Source: Acanthococcus lagerstroemiae (lineage: Eukaryota; Arthropoda; Insecta; Hemiptera; Eriococcidae). From it: a DNA stretch of 64,000 bases. The stretch covers positions 6,493,683-6,557,682 of the forward strand of contig CM063108.1 in NCBI GenBank assembly GCA_031841125.1, in the 5' to 3' direction. The translations under genes and the position numbers were made by a program. The notes below the pieces were generated by a model that had not been told where the DNA came from, did no database searches, and saw nothing but the letters and a program-made list of their open reading frames with translations. Positions within the stretch are counted from its first letter, which is position 1. Every line of letters begins with the position of its first letter. This document shows, one piece after another, positions 23,103-33,659 of this stretch.

Positions 23103-24258
23103 AGATTCTAGATTTTTTTGAGGTAGCAAATAGATACCTTGAAAAATTGTGGAGTTTGCAGGTTGTGAAAAAATCAAGGGTATTTCAGGAGCCCTATCAT
23201 CATAACTACCATGTCCCCCACCAACATAAACACAAGTTGTTATTTTATTTTACAGAAATCGATAAACGAGCGAAAATGAATGTTACAAAAAGTTACAAAT
23301 CGAAGAATTTGGCGAAAATTTAAAAATTTAAACTGAGTACATTAAGTACTCTATCATAAACCAAATGTCGCCTAGTCCGATGTTTAAAAATCATCTTATT
23401 TAAGAAAACCAAACAGGAGTACAATGAGTTTAAACAATGGTGGGGGGGTGAAAAAGATGGGGTAAAATTGTAAACTCCAACTGACTAATCAACGTAAATC
23501 CAAGTATCCAAGCCGAAATTAAAAACCTTTTGACCTGTGGGTTTCTTCAACTGACTCCAATAAAATTCTCAAGGTTAAAAAAGAGAGGAAAACTTTGTTG
23601 TGGGATTTTCCCAACTTCTCAACTCAATTCCCAAGTATACCATAAAAATAAAAAATAAAAATTAAACAACCTTTAATTTTGGTATCTTCCCAAACTGCCT
23701 AAAACTGAATGGTAAGTTTTCCCACTGCTGAGTGAAAAATTCCTAATCGGAGGGTGAGTGTAAGTAGCCCTACAACCTATCGATTGTTGATCAACTGTCT
23801 AAACCAATGGATTCTACCTAAATGTTTTACACAAAATCCTTCGGAGAAGAAGTTCACAATCGTAACCCTATGCAAACTCGCAATTGCTGTAAAAGAACCT
23901 AAAAACTTAAAACCTGAAAACACCCACAAGTCTCGAGTAATTTCTTTTCTGTACTTTGATGCTTTTTTAAACATAAAATTTAAAATTTTACTGATGAATA
24001 AATTTTTTGATACTCTACATAAACGATCATAATTTTAGTGGATTTTACCAATTTGCTGGAATAATCAATTTTACAGCATTCATTATGTTCGATGCTCTTT
24101 TCAGAAGGATCAGGCCGTTTTGGAAGAGTTTTGAAAATATTTAACATTCTGCTTCCGAATTCGGCATAAAGAATCATTCCAAAACGGCCTCCGTCCAGGT
24201 ATCCAACTTCGTGACGCATTCACGAACATATGGCGCAACAAAAACGAAATGTTTAAAC
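23103..24258. repeat. ~1.15-kb direct repeat, right copy
   Basis: Partner of 19073-20213. The MITE is present here at the matching place (from ~23415), so duplication came after that insertion. Alignment by eye shows many one- to few-base indels. The short inverted repeat near the end is better preserved here on its right arm and in the left copy on its left arm, so both copies have decayed. Confidence 0.75.
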
Positions 24259-24429
24259 GAGCGGTGTTCCAGTAAGTGTTCTACTAGGCAACCAGTCCAT
24301 CTCCCAAGATTTTTAAATCACATAACTCCGTGTACCAAGTTTTTATCGCCTCCTATAAAAAATGCAAAAGTGGACAGAGTCCGTTTTGGAAAATCGCTCC
24401 TCATTTGTGTGAGGTGGCGCTATATGCAC

Positions 24430-25560
24430 CGAGTGTTCAGACTTTGTAGGCCATTGCACTCATTATTCCTCAGGTTGGTGTTGAGGATTAGCTCAGTAGT
24501 CTCACTTAATGTGAGAATTTTACTGAGCTCTATCCGTTTGACTTCACTGTGTTCTGGATACTCTAGTCCCAGTGCTTCGCGTCTTGTCCCGGCTATTGCT
24601 AAGCATTGACACAGGATATGGATCGAGGTTTTAGCTCTTCTCCACATTACGTATAGGAGCCGCTTTTCACCGCTCCTATTTTATACCGCATGTGTTTTGT
24701 GGCCCCATAACCAGGTTAGTAGTCCGATCTGAGCCTTGCTCGTTTCCTGTCAAGCCGTAGCAGGAACTTGGCACACTTACTGGGGGCGTCCCCTATCAGT
24801 GTTTTTCTGACTTTCATGCCGCTGGCCAACCGGCATTTCCGTTTGCTCACTTATCCAAGCCTTAACTATGGATTTCATGTCGCTGTATGCTTCAGGAAAA
24901 CACGGCCTGGGTGTAGCCAGTTCCTTTTTTATGCCCTCCTTGCTTGCCAGCGATCATGTTCCCTTTTATGCCGCAGTGTCCCGGTGTCCATAGTATGGTG
25001 ACACGGTTCTCCTGAGCAAGGATGTATAATTTGTTAACGCACTCTGCCACCACCAGAGATGTAGTTTGGTGTGACGATAGTGCCTTAATAGCCGATTGAC
25101 GGTCTGTACAGATATCGATCTGTTTATTAACAAGGCTGTGCTGCTGGCTTCTATCAATGGCCACTGTGATCGCCACTACCTCTGCTTGGAGAATACAGCG
25201 CCTTTTGCATTTGTGATTCCGGTTCCTACTCTTTGGTCATTCTTAGAGGCGTCTTCAAACCACACATTCTCCTCTTTTCCTAGAATGCTTGGCCACCTCT
25301 TTTCGCAAGCCTTGAGTATGGGTATCAGGCTTGTCAAAGAAGTGTTCCATCACGATTTTATCCTTTGGCATCCCAAAGCATTTGCCCATCGTCCCCACCA
25401 TCTCCCATATTCTTCTGTGGCCTGTTTTTTGGGCCTGAAGGTGTTTGGTTGGCCCAGACGATAAGCCCCCATTATCGCAGCTGCTTCTATAGCAGTGTGA
25501 AGTGGTGGCAAGTTTAAGAGCCTTTCGAGATGCTGTTACCTCATCTCGGATTTTTGAGGA
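24430..25560 (-). pseudogene. LINE ORF2 3' part with RNase H domain
   Basis: The minus strand reads ASKNDQRVGTGITNAKGAVF, then QAEVVAIT, DICTDRQSAIKAL, LVVAECVNKLYILAQENRV and TILWTPGHCGIKGN. These are the RNase H landmarks in order: acidic start, catalytic Glu, TD.QSAI, and W.PGH.G..GN. Downstream, TSIHILCQCLAIAGTRREALG (24540-24620) is the terminal H..C.C finger. A frameshift near 25190 and further breaks below 24900 make it non-functional. LINEs of the I/LOA/Nimb type carry such a domain; I cannot place it more precisely. The 5' end is absent. Confidence 0.75.
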
Positions 25561-27494
25561 AATTTCGGGAGATTATTAGAGGGTGGCGAGGAACAATCCA
25601 GCCACGTATTATCTGTTTTTTTTTCTTGCAGTTATAGCCGAATCTCGGTGCTTCATTTAGTGGCCTAATATATGACGTCTACTTTGTTTCACAAGACATT
25701 TTCTGAACCGAGGTAATGGTGTACGTATTAGTATGAAGAGACTGGCACCTACGTACAGAAATTAAAATGAGCTTTCGGTGATCGATCGCAGATCGCTATT
25801 CGTCGCGTCAATTACCCTTTCTTCTGCTTACCATGAAAAACACGTGCGAATAGAAATCGCCTCATAAACTTGGGGACGCCCACTAGAGTCTCACTGCGAT
25901 TTGTCGAAGCCTCAAATGAGGCCAAATGCTCTTTCTAGTCGGCTGGCACTATAAACCACTTTTTACCATCAAAATTCGCATCGGGAAGTGAATAATGATA
26001 CGCCTCGCAGAATCGACCAACAGATTACATCAGTGGGACTGGCCGGTGAACCTGCACCAAGTCCGGTGAACTGCCTTGGAAAAAATCAAACATAAACAAG
26101 AACTGACGATCGGATAAGGCTAAAATTCGGCGATTCAACTGCCTGATATCAGTCGGTTACACTTAGCGCCAATTGACCCGGTTTCAGTTAGTAGAAAAAT
26201 TTCCGATCCCGCACGTTTATTATGTTTTTCTAACCCGCCGATTAATATTTTCGAACGAGGTTAATATTTCATCTTCGATGCTCCCCAGCCGAATCACCAA
26301 GTTGGAATGCCGTCGGGTCACTTCGAATTTAGTCGGCGACAAAAATGTTCGACCAATTTGGATGCTAAAAATAGTGCGAAAATATTAAATTTACATTTAA
26401 TTTAAATGACCAGCCGCGTTTGTATACGCTTTTTGTTCTCATTTTAAACAGACATTGTTAATTAATTAGCGGGCGATGTTAAAACGACGGCTTTATCATC
26501 AGTCATCCAAAGAGCAGAGTAAACAGATACATGAATCAAATGCATTTGTTAACCATTTCCGACATCTCAGATGGTATTTACCCAAGTTCAATGTAACTGG
26601 TTTGGTACGGTCAATATACCGTGTCCGTGTGTGCCTGTGTGATTCGTGTACAAACACGTGTACGTGTGTGTATGTGTATATTAATAAAACTATTTTATCG
26701 TCGGATTTTAATGTAATGTGTTGCATCTTTCTGTCCGCATTAATTTTCTGTTATCCATTCGAAACCTTTTAATTCCTGATTCGACTATTACTTATCTTGT
26801 CCAGTATTAACGAATAACGGGAACGAAAAGTGTAATAAATTTTCGGGCATTTTGAATCCGGCTCCGACTGTCCATAGTTGCGACCAGCGTCAACATATGT
26901 CTGATCCGACGAGCCGGCGAAAATAACCAGTATTTTCAAAATTGATTTTCGAGTTCTATTATTCTCTTTTCGATTCCATAAATTTGCGGTTACCCAGATA
27001 AAGCCGTAAGTGAGCGTCCAGACAATGCGAACGATTTTCTGAAATCAGTTCCAGCGCCATTTTCCGTCGAACCGGTGACACGCTAATGGCGTAATGACTG
27101 TACATAATTTGCCAATAAATCAAAGGGCTTCTACAGAGATCAAGGGAAAAGCGAGGGCCCGATTAAAATGTGAATATTCTCGGAAAAGTCTGTGACTTAT
27201 GAGACTTGGCTTTCGATAAGACGCAGAGACTGCCGTGCACGTGCCTCTCCGAGAACTAGTACCCGATGACTAAATGCAGTAGGGATCTACGAAAAGGTTT
27301 CTTCATATAGGGTATTTCACTGTGAGTGATTCTCCTTCAACCAGATCAGGAGACAATTTACCTTGACTGTAGGATAGATAGCTTTATTCAACTACGTACT
27401 TTTACTTTTTAACAGTAGGCATGATGAGCAGGTAAAAGTGTTCAATTCTCTAATTGATTCTTATGGTTAGAAAAGGTAATCGTAGTCATCACAA
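25560..27494. other. No recognisable gene; short GT-rich run
   Basis: Only a GT-rich simple-repeat stretch at 26615-26680 (gtgtccgtgtgtgcctgtgtg-like) stands out. Frames at 26173-26388 and 26476-26772 lack motifs. Confidence 0.45.
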
Positions 27495-28184
27495 TAGTCC
27501 AGGAGAATTAGCTAAAAAAGAGGTGTTTGATGGAATTAATTGTAGCACAGCTGAAACTTGGTACGATTGTTTAGAACCTTCTTCGGAAGAGTCCCGTAAT
27601 TTCCCTCTCTCCTCCGGTGTGAGCATCACCCCCCAGAGTCCCAGAGTCCAAAAAGTGCCACCGGAAACAGTCTTTGGCCTGTATCTAGCTTAAAATTGAG
27701 TTATAGGTAAAAATATTTATTACCAAAATTAAAGAGCGTAGAATTCTCTACAAAAATGATATCTATGTTTTTCCCCCCTGAATCCCATACCAACCAAGAT
27801 AATTGGCGTTCAAGATCACACTAGCGTGCGTAAATATGGAGTAACCTACAACGTACGCGGTATACGAACGCCGAACTCGTCACTCTAACATGCGACAAGC
27901 GTTGAACGCTGTAATTTTAAATCCCTACACTAGATGGACCAGCTTGTTTTAGAAAACGGATTGAAGACAGACAATAGATATGGAGCAACATGACTATTGG
28001 CGTTTGGACACTCCTGTAGGTGCGCTAGTGCAGTGGACGAAAATAAGATCAGGGTATCCACAAAAACATGTACAGGTGAAATGAGCTCTAGCATTTTCAG
28101 TATGAACTAAAGTGTCAGTCCTTATCATTTCCTTTCAGATGAGCCCAACTTGAGTTTTATTGCAGAACATTTTTGTCCCTGATC

Positions 28185-28545
28185 ATCTTTTCGTCCAAAT
28201 ACACCAATCAGTGCGCCGCATTTCATTAGGCTGCTAGAGAGCGACTCTTTAGCATCCAAACGCGAATCGAACACACTCATGCGAATTATGAAGAGTGCAG
28301 GCGGACTGACTTCACATCGACGCGGTGTTACCTCTAGTGTTTTGCAGCAGTGGATTCTTAGCACCCCTATCATATGCTTCATCTTTGCCAAGGTTTGGAA
28401 AAGTTCACAAACTGTCAACCAGAAACGAGTGTTCAGCATAAAGAATTTGAGGGAATCACGAGTGCTGCATGATAGAAGGGATGTTCAAACTTCTTTAAAC
28501 TGGCTGAGAGCCCATCATCCCTTCTCATATGTATCTGAATTACAA
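28185..28545 (+). pseudogene. N-terminal fragment of the Academ-like transposon protein
   Basis: The plus frame reads SAPHFIRLLESDSLASKRES, then KSAGGLTSHRRGVTSSVLQQ with W next, and LRESRVLHDRRDVQTSLNWL followed by RAHHPFSY. The pattern GG(L/I)T.(G)RG.(T/S)..(V)...W, then a Q..D..SR..RD..D......WL..H.PF run, is the N-terminal portion I recall from the same family that later carries the LLFQRM, HAxTGCDTTS and Cys-cluster regions. The catalytic middle is missing and the frame runs straight into the Gly-rich tandem repeat at 28545. The listed 175-codon frame is therefore half transposon, half repeat. Confidence 0.55.
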
Positions 28546-28820
28546 GAGGGGATCTACCCCGGTTTACGGAGGGGATTCATGAAGGGGATATGGAAGGGCT
28601 ATACGACGGGTCTCCAAAGGGGAAACAAAGGAATATACAACGGGTCTACAAAGGGGATCCATGCAAGGGGAAACGGAGGGCAATACGACGAGTCTACAAA
28701 GGGCATACATAACGGGTGTACAGAGGTGCTATACGACAGTTTACAGAGGGGATACTTAGAGGCATACAGAGGGGCTATACGACGGGTCTACAAAGGGCAT
28801 ACATAAAAGGTATAGCACGG
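28545..28820. repeat. Tandem repeat within Academ-like element
   Basis: The word tatacgacgggtctacaaag and variants recur about ten times at irregular ~20- and ~40-bp spacing. All are in frame with the upstream fragment and encode Gly-rich segments such as GIYNGSTKGI. It occupies the place where the nuclease-like region would be. Confidence 0.75.
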
Positions 28821-29024
28821 GTGTCTCAATGCCGGTGTATAGCTTGGGTAGTAAGAGGGCTACACGTAAATGAAGCACTCTGTGTTTGGCTAACCTGATG
28901 ATGGCTCCCCTCGAATGGAGCGCTCTGATTGGCTGCTGGAGGGGAAACATACCGGGTTGAGACAGGGCTAACGAGGGTCGATTTTCCAAGGGTCTCGAGC
29001 GGATTTACACGAACTTAAGTTTTC

Positions 29025-29151
29025 CGCATCGGGATCACGAGCTTGTGGTTGCCGTTATAAGTGGGTATCTCTTGTAGCCACGCGTTTTTGTAGAGGAGGT
29101 TGTTTAAACGCAGAAAAGTGGATACATGTAGACTCGGATGAAGATGAATTC
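29025..29151 (+). pseudogene. C-terminal Cys-cluster fragment of the Academ-like protein
   Basis: In the plus direction with small frame corrections one reads RACGCRYKW, CSHA, then FCRGGCLNAEKW and VDSDEDEFL followed by TAA. C.C...., CS.A...C.GGCLN and an acidic terminus match the end of the gene in 15580-18096 (GQSCLN plus Asp/Glu tail). It places the stop about 60 bp inside the right arm. Confidence 0.5.
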
Positions 29152-29634
29152 TTATAATAATAAAGACAATAAATTGAAATTATATCATGTAACATGCTTC
29201 GCGATTATTTCAGCGTTCGTATACCGCGTACGTTGTAGGTTACTCCATATTTACATGCTCATGTGATCTTGAACGCCGATTATCTTGCTTGGCATGGAAT
29301 TCTCGAGAAAAAAAAACATAGATGTCATTTTTGTAGAGAATTTTACGCTCCTTAATTTTGGTAAGGAATATTTTTACCTATAACTCAATTTTAAGCTAGA
29401 TACAAGCCAAAACTGTTTCCGGGGGCACTTTTTGGACTCTGGGGGTGATGCTCACACCGGGGAAGGGGGATTACGGGAATTTTCCGAAAAGGGTACTAAA
29501 CAATAGTACCAAGTTTCAGCTGTGCTGTAATTAATACCATCAAAAATGCTAATTCTCCTGGACTAAAAGAATAAGAGAAGAAAAAAAAGATTGGAATTGG
29601 ATTAAGTCTCTGATGGTGCCCCCCAGCCCCCAAT

Positions 29635-29735
29635 TTTGTCTAAGGACTGTTCGTCCAAAGTTTTTTCGTCCAGGGCTTCTTCTGTCCAGACACATTTCGT
29701 CCACAGTTATTTTTGTCCAAAATATTTTTCCCTCA
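29635..29735. repeat. TTCGTCCA-type degenerate tandem repeat
   Basis: gttcgtccaaag, tttcgtccaggg, ttctgtccagac, tttcgtccacag and tttgtccaaaat follow one another at ~15-20 bp spacing. Confidence 0.6.
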
Positions 29736-29870
29736 AAAAATAAACTTTTTATTGCAAGAATCGTCATTGAAAGGTGTGCTTAGTCAAATTAAATTTTCCA
29801 ACATTACACTATAAATTTTACAATGCTAATCTTTATGGATTTTTACTTTGTTTCCTATTCTACGAAGTTA

Positions 29871-29970
29871 CACTAAAATTTCATCTCTCTCCTTGTACTC
29901 ACTATACTTTCGCACAATTCCATCAATTACGTCTTGACGAGTAACATACTTTTTCTTTATTGGATACCTG
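29871..29970 (-). pseudogene. Possible MULE transposase C-terminal scrap
   Basis: The minus frame reads IKKKYVTRQDVIDGIVRKYS then EYKERDEIL. The pattern (R/K)KKY..R..R...IV..Y......D.L is common near the C-terminus of MULE-type transposases. It is short and support is limited, but a better MULE fragment lies 300 bp away on the other strand. Confidence 0.35.
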
Positions 29971-30009
29971 ACATTGGTGTGGGGCCTCCTTGAAGTTGGG
30001 TAATGACGA

Positions 30010-30160
30010 GTTTGATGGCCGGAAAATTGTTCGCACGAAAACGGATCACAGAAAATTGATCGCATCAGAAAATTGTTCGCATGAAAATTGCTGGCGCAAA
30101 AATTGATCGCATTCGAAATTTGATCGTATACGAAAATTGTTCGCACGACGAATGGCCGTG
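30010..30160. repeat. GAAAATTGATCGCA minisatellite, left block
   Basis: About seven ~20-bp units of the form gaaaattg(a/t)tcgca(c/t), interrupted. The inverted counterpart lies at 30655-30815. Confidence 0.75.
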
Positions 30161-30282
30161 TGAGTGATTTGTGGAGGGTGAATTGCGGTATATTTTATAC
30201 GCTCTGGATTGGCCGCCCTCATCGTAGAGGACGACGAGCACCTCAGTTTCCGTTGGAAATGTGGAATTGTTACCACGCTGCT

Positions 30283-30590
30283 TCAAAGTCCATGCCTAAA
30301 ACCAATAACTCAGTGGAAGAGTAGAACACCGGTTTCGAGGCTACGCTCGATGCCGTGCTCCCTAACGTCTTCAAATTTATAGAAGGCATCCCCCGGGAGC
30401 AATATTTAGTGGAGGAGGCTAACGTAGAGCACAAGTAGCGGGTAACCCTCAACCTAAAAAAAAAAAGATGTATAAGGACAGTGCGGCTAGACTGCAACGG
30501 CTTGTGGAACGCTGTCCTAGTACCACTGACAGGGAGGAGAGTGACGATAGCGACGGAATGGTGAGAGAATGGAGGAAAACAGTATTTTAA
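30283..30590 (+). pseudogene. MULE-type transposase fragment
   Basis: A single plus frame reads PKTNNSVEE, TAG, NTGFEATLDAVLPNVFKFIE, GIPREQYLVEEA, TAG, then KKKKMYKDSAARLQRLVERC and a Ser/Asp-rich end. TNN..E.W...F........P....FI..(I/L)..EQ is the C-terminal signature of MULE-like transposases that accompany FLYWCH-type proteins. The first TAG stands where Trp is expected (TGG to TAG), so it is a simple point lesion. The fragment is flanked by oppositely oriented ~20-bp minisatellites, which may be the terminal repeats of the element. Confidence 0.65.
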
Positions 30591-30654
30591 AGTACTTAAG
30601 TGGGGTTGCTCATAATATTAGTCTACATTAGTAAATAAAACATTTTTTGTGAAT

Positions 30655-30815
30655 ATTAAAAATCAATTTTTCTGGTGCGAACAATCGTGCGATCAATTTT
30701 CTCTGCTTTCAATTTTTGTGCGGTTAATTTTCGTGCGATCAATTTTCCTCTGCGAACATTTTTCGTGCTATCAATTTTCTGCGTTCAATTTTCGTGCAAA
30801 CAGTTTTCAGGGAAC
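30655..30815. repeat. TGCGATCAATTTTC minisatellite, right block
   Basis: Units like cgtgcgatcaattttc and tgcgaacaatcgtg are the reverse complement of the array at 30010-30160, so the two form a large imperfect palindrome around the MULE fragment. Confidence 0.75.
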
Positions 30816-30839
30816 CGACGAGTTCATCAGATTTCTGAT

Positions 30840-31423
30840 CAAGCCCATTCAATGCTGTCATTGTATTTCCTCCACCATAAAAGAGAACAAATTGGGCCCA
30901 TAGTGTTGTGGGTGAAATGTCGTTGAACAAAGTATCGAGGTGCGTCTCTAGGTGATACAAGTATTTTTTTGTTTGCCTGTTGTGTTTGTTCGAGGTTGAA
31001 GGGTGAAACGTTAGAGCTGGGGGGGGGGGGATCGTGTTTGTGATGTGTTTAAATGAACTCTGAAAGGGTTTTAGGCTGGCAACATTCGGTACGCTTATTA
31101 GGAGAGGAAAACAAATATTTGTCCCTTGAACTCCCTAATTTTTTCGACTTGGACTTTTTGAAAGTGTTTTAAATTGAACTTCTTCACATTATGTTAAAAT
31201 CTGGTGGTTGTAACTGTCTCCCTTCCAAAATTATTAGGGGGTGAAAATCTGAAACTTTCAAAACGAACTCAAAATACCTCATTATTACATTGACATCTGA
31301 CTTAACGCGACCATACTATATTATTTTAGGTATTGTTTTGTACCCATTTATGTATCACACGGCCCATTTTGAGCCCCCTACCTTTAAAATTTATGTTTTT
31401 GGAAGCTGTGTTCAGCGTTTTTT
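30840..31423. other. No recognisable gene
   Basis: AT-rich with a G run at 31020-31030. No repeat or coding motif recognised. Confidence 0.5.
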
Positions 31424-32110
31424 CTAATTACGCAATCGAATGTTCGAAAACATCCATAGTTTCATCTGAATAACACAAACATTACGCGATAATTTCCGTG
31501 AGGGGGGGGCTATGGATTCCGCTAAGAATTTCAAGGTTTCATTATATACCTTATCAGGTCCCGGGGCTTTGCCTATTTCCAACTTCTTAATTATGTTTAA
31601 GGTTTCATCCATTAGTATTTTAGGGACTTCCTCTTCTGCTTGATGGATGATTCCCATTTACCCCTTTGCGTCTCTGAGGTTAGGGGGACAGATCTATCAT
31701 CGCTGTACAAATTCTCGTAAAACTCTGTGGCTGCGTCCACTATGCCTGTTCGATTATACGTGGTCTTACCCGACTTGCTTATCATCTTGGGTAAAAGTGG
31801 TGTTCCGCAGCTTAGAGCTTTTTTCATTTTTTTCGTTGACCAACACTTTTCGATAATCAGTCTTGCCATATCTTCTTTATGTTTGTTTACTTCTGCCCGT
31901 ACTCTCTTTCTTATCAGCTTTATTCAGTTCACTTAACTCGATGTTATCAAAGCCTGACCTTCTCTCCTTTGCATGCAGTTTAGCTCTTTTTTTCCAGGAT
32001 TTGTTTTGTTTCCACACTTATTATATCGTCGGTTTTTTTCCCACACTTTTCCTTTCTCCTACAAGTTGGAGAGTCTCCCGAAAGGCCATGATAAATATAT
32101 CGCACTGACT
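31424..32110 (-). pseudogene. RTE-like LINE, start of reverse transcriptase
   Basis: The minus strand reads VRAEVNKHKEDMARLIIEKC, LLPKMISKSGKTTYNRTGIV with DAATEFYENLYSDD, then EEEVPKILMDETLNIIKKLE and GKAPGPDKVYNETLKFL. The GKAPGPD box and the GKTT.(N)R..I...A..FY..LY segment are standard for the region just before the RTE-type reverse transcriptase catalytic core. Frameshifts separate the segments. It stops before the catalytic box, so it complements the fragment at 6747-7283 without overlapping it. Confidence 0.75.
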
Positions 32111-32440
32111 CTGCATACTCCTTCAGATCCCCAGAAGTTGTGCTACCGCAAATACACTCTAAAATACTCGTTCTAACAGTGTTGGGGGGGGGGTATTGTG
32201 TGTTTCATGTACTAAAATATGAAATAACCACAGATACAAATATCGTTCATTATCATAAGTACACGCATTATTACTTATGAAACTTCGAATTTGGTGTACA
32301 AGTTCACCTACCCATTCTAATGAAACATGTATCTACCCCGCGTTAAGTAGGTATTTACTCTCGCGGTTACAACGAAGGACATCTCAGTACCTAAGTATAA
32401 TAGGTGCGCTTTTTCTTCTACGTTTTTTTTCTCGCTACAA

Positions 32441-32776
32441 AGGGACGTAGCGAAGAGTTTTTTCGGGAGGGGTAAAAATTATTAAATTCCCAAATGACTC
32501 AAGTCAAAATTCCCACGTATCAACAAAATTTGTTTGTATTAGCAGAAAGAAAAAAAAAACCTTTTGACTTGTTGCATTTTTCCAACTTTTGTTCCAACTG
32601 ACTTACGTCAAAATTCCGAAGTATCAACATTTATTTGTACCACCAAAGAATAAAAAAACTTTTGACTTGTTGGATTTTCCCAACTCTTTTGATCCATCTA
32701 CGAAAATTTTCCCAACTCCGCCGGAGGTTTAGGGAGCAGGCTGCTCCCCTGTGCCTCCTTATTTTCTTCGTCCCTG
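32441..32776 (+). mobile_element. hAT-type MITE (subfamily B)
   Basis: The left end AGGGACGTAGCGAAGAG and right end tcttcgtccctg are flanked by gctacaa on each side (32434-32440 and 32777-32783). The interior repeats the caactgactta and aaccttttgacttgttg words of subfamily B. Confidence 0.7.
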
Positions 32777-32978
32777 GCTACAACAATCATTAGTAAAAGC
32801 GACTCTTTGATGTTTTAAAATTCAGTATGTTTAATGAATGACGTTTCCCGAGATTTTACCAATTATTCTGAATGCATGAACCTGGCTCATTCAAACTGTT
32901 TCCGCTACCAAATAATTCATTCGATTGGTAAAAACTTATGCGCATTGCGACGTAAAGTTAAAGCCACCTATGAAGATG

Positions 32979-33107
32979 AGTACTCGCATACGCCATTCTG
33001 GAGCCCATCGTGCCCGTCGATACCGAATTGACTACGCGGTACGCTCCGCTTAGTCGGATTCGGCATCCACGGGGACGATGGGCTCCAGAATGGCGTATGC
33101 GAGTACT
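32979..33107. repeat. Near-perfect hairpin, 33-bp perfect base stem
   Basis: 32979-33011 and 33075-33107 are exact reverse complements (agtactcgcatacgccattc...). The inner 33012-33032 and 33053-33074 continue the stem with a few mismatches, leaving a loop of about 20 nt at 33033-33052. The total stem is ~54 bp. The arms are GC-richer than the surroundings. Confidence 0.95.
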
Positions 33108-33109
33108 TG

Positions 33110-33655
33110 TGTTTATAGTAGGGCTAGATACAATAATGTTCCTCCATCTAACTCACTTTACCAACTCACCTTAGCCAACTCACTTTAGCCTACGATCTAG
33201 ATAAGCTGCGAAGTGGGTCAGCTAGTGAGCATATAAAATTCGGAAATTTTGCCAGAATTCTCATATTTGTGAATATTTTATAAAAACTATCCTGCTTAAT
33301 CTCATGAGAACTTGACACGAATGCATTTGAACCTCACCTTTTCGTCCAGAAAATGAAAAAAAATAGAAATTTTAGATTTATGCCTTTTCTTTTCTAAATT
33401 AGCACACATTTCTTTTATGACTGAACCGTATCGAACCGATTCCAGTAAATTTTGTCAATGGTTGCGGCAACTAAACTTAGTCGACAGAAAGAGGTACAAT
33501 TTTAACTAATTCTTATCACCATTGGAAATCGATAATTAAAAACTGACTGTTCCTCGATAGGCCATGCATATTCCAATCCCTTCAATAATGGCACCAGGCA
33601 AACATACCTACGCAGTGTCATGATAAGTTGCCCGCATACCCAGGTATAATAAGTC
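33110..33655. other. No gene; tiny aactcactttacc repeats
   Basis: Three imperfect copies of an aactcac(c/t)tta-type word at 33158-33192. Otherwise featureless. Confidence 0.45.
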
Positions 33656-33659
33656 TCGT

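Larger units (their letters stand above)
27495..29565. mobile_element. Academ-like DNA transposon, internally deleted copy 2
   Basis: Inverted arms lie at 27495-27871 and 29213-29565. The outer ends are TAGTCCAGGAGAATTAGC and its complement, and the inner boundary is gcgttcgtataccgcgtac. Inside, on the plus strand, are an N-terminal and a C-terminal fragment of the same protein family as in 15580-18096, separated by a tandem repeat. The arms are not similar to those of copy 1, so this is a different family of the same superfamily. No clear target duplication is seen. Confidence 0.7.

Noticed and set aside
19073..24258. The direct repeats as LTRs of a retrotransposon
   Set aside because: They lack TG..CA ends and a primer-binding site, the interior is a palindromic satellite without gag or pol, and the repeats contain an older MITE.
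23103..24258. Right direct repeat as merely error-ridden sequence of the left one
   Set aside because: Part of the short inverted repeat is better preserved here than in the left copy, so at least some differences are real divergence; assembly artefact remains open and is listed as a check.
28279..28806. 175-codon plus frame taken as one novel Gly-rich protein
   Set aside because: Its first half is the N-terminal transposon fragment and its second half is read-through of a tandem repeat, so it is a fusion by decay, with no start or end support.
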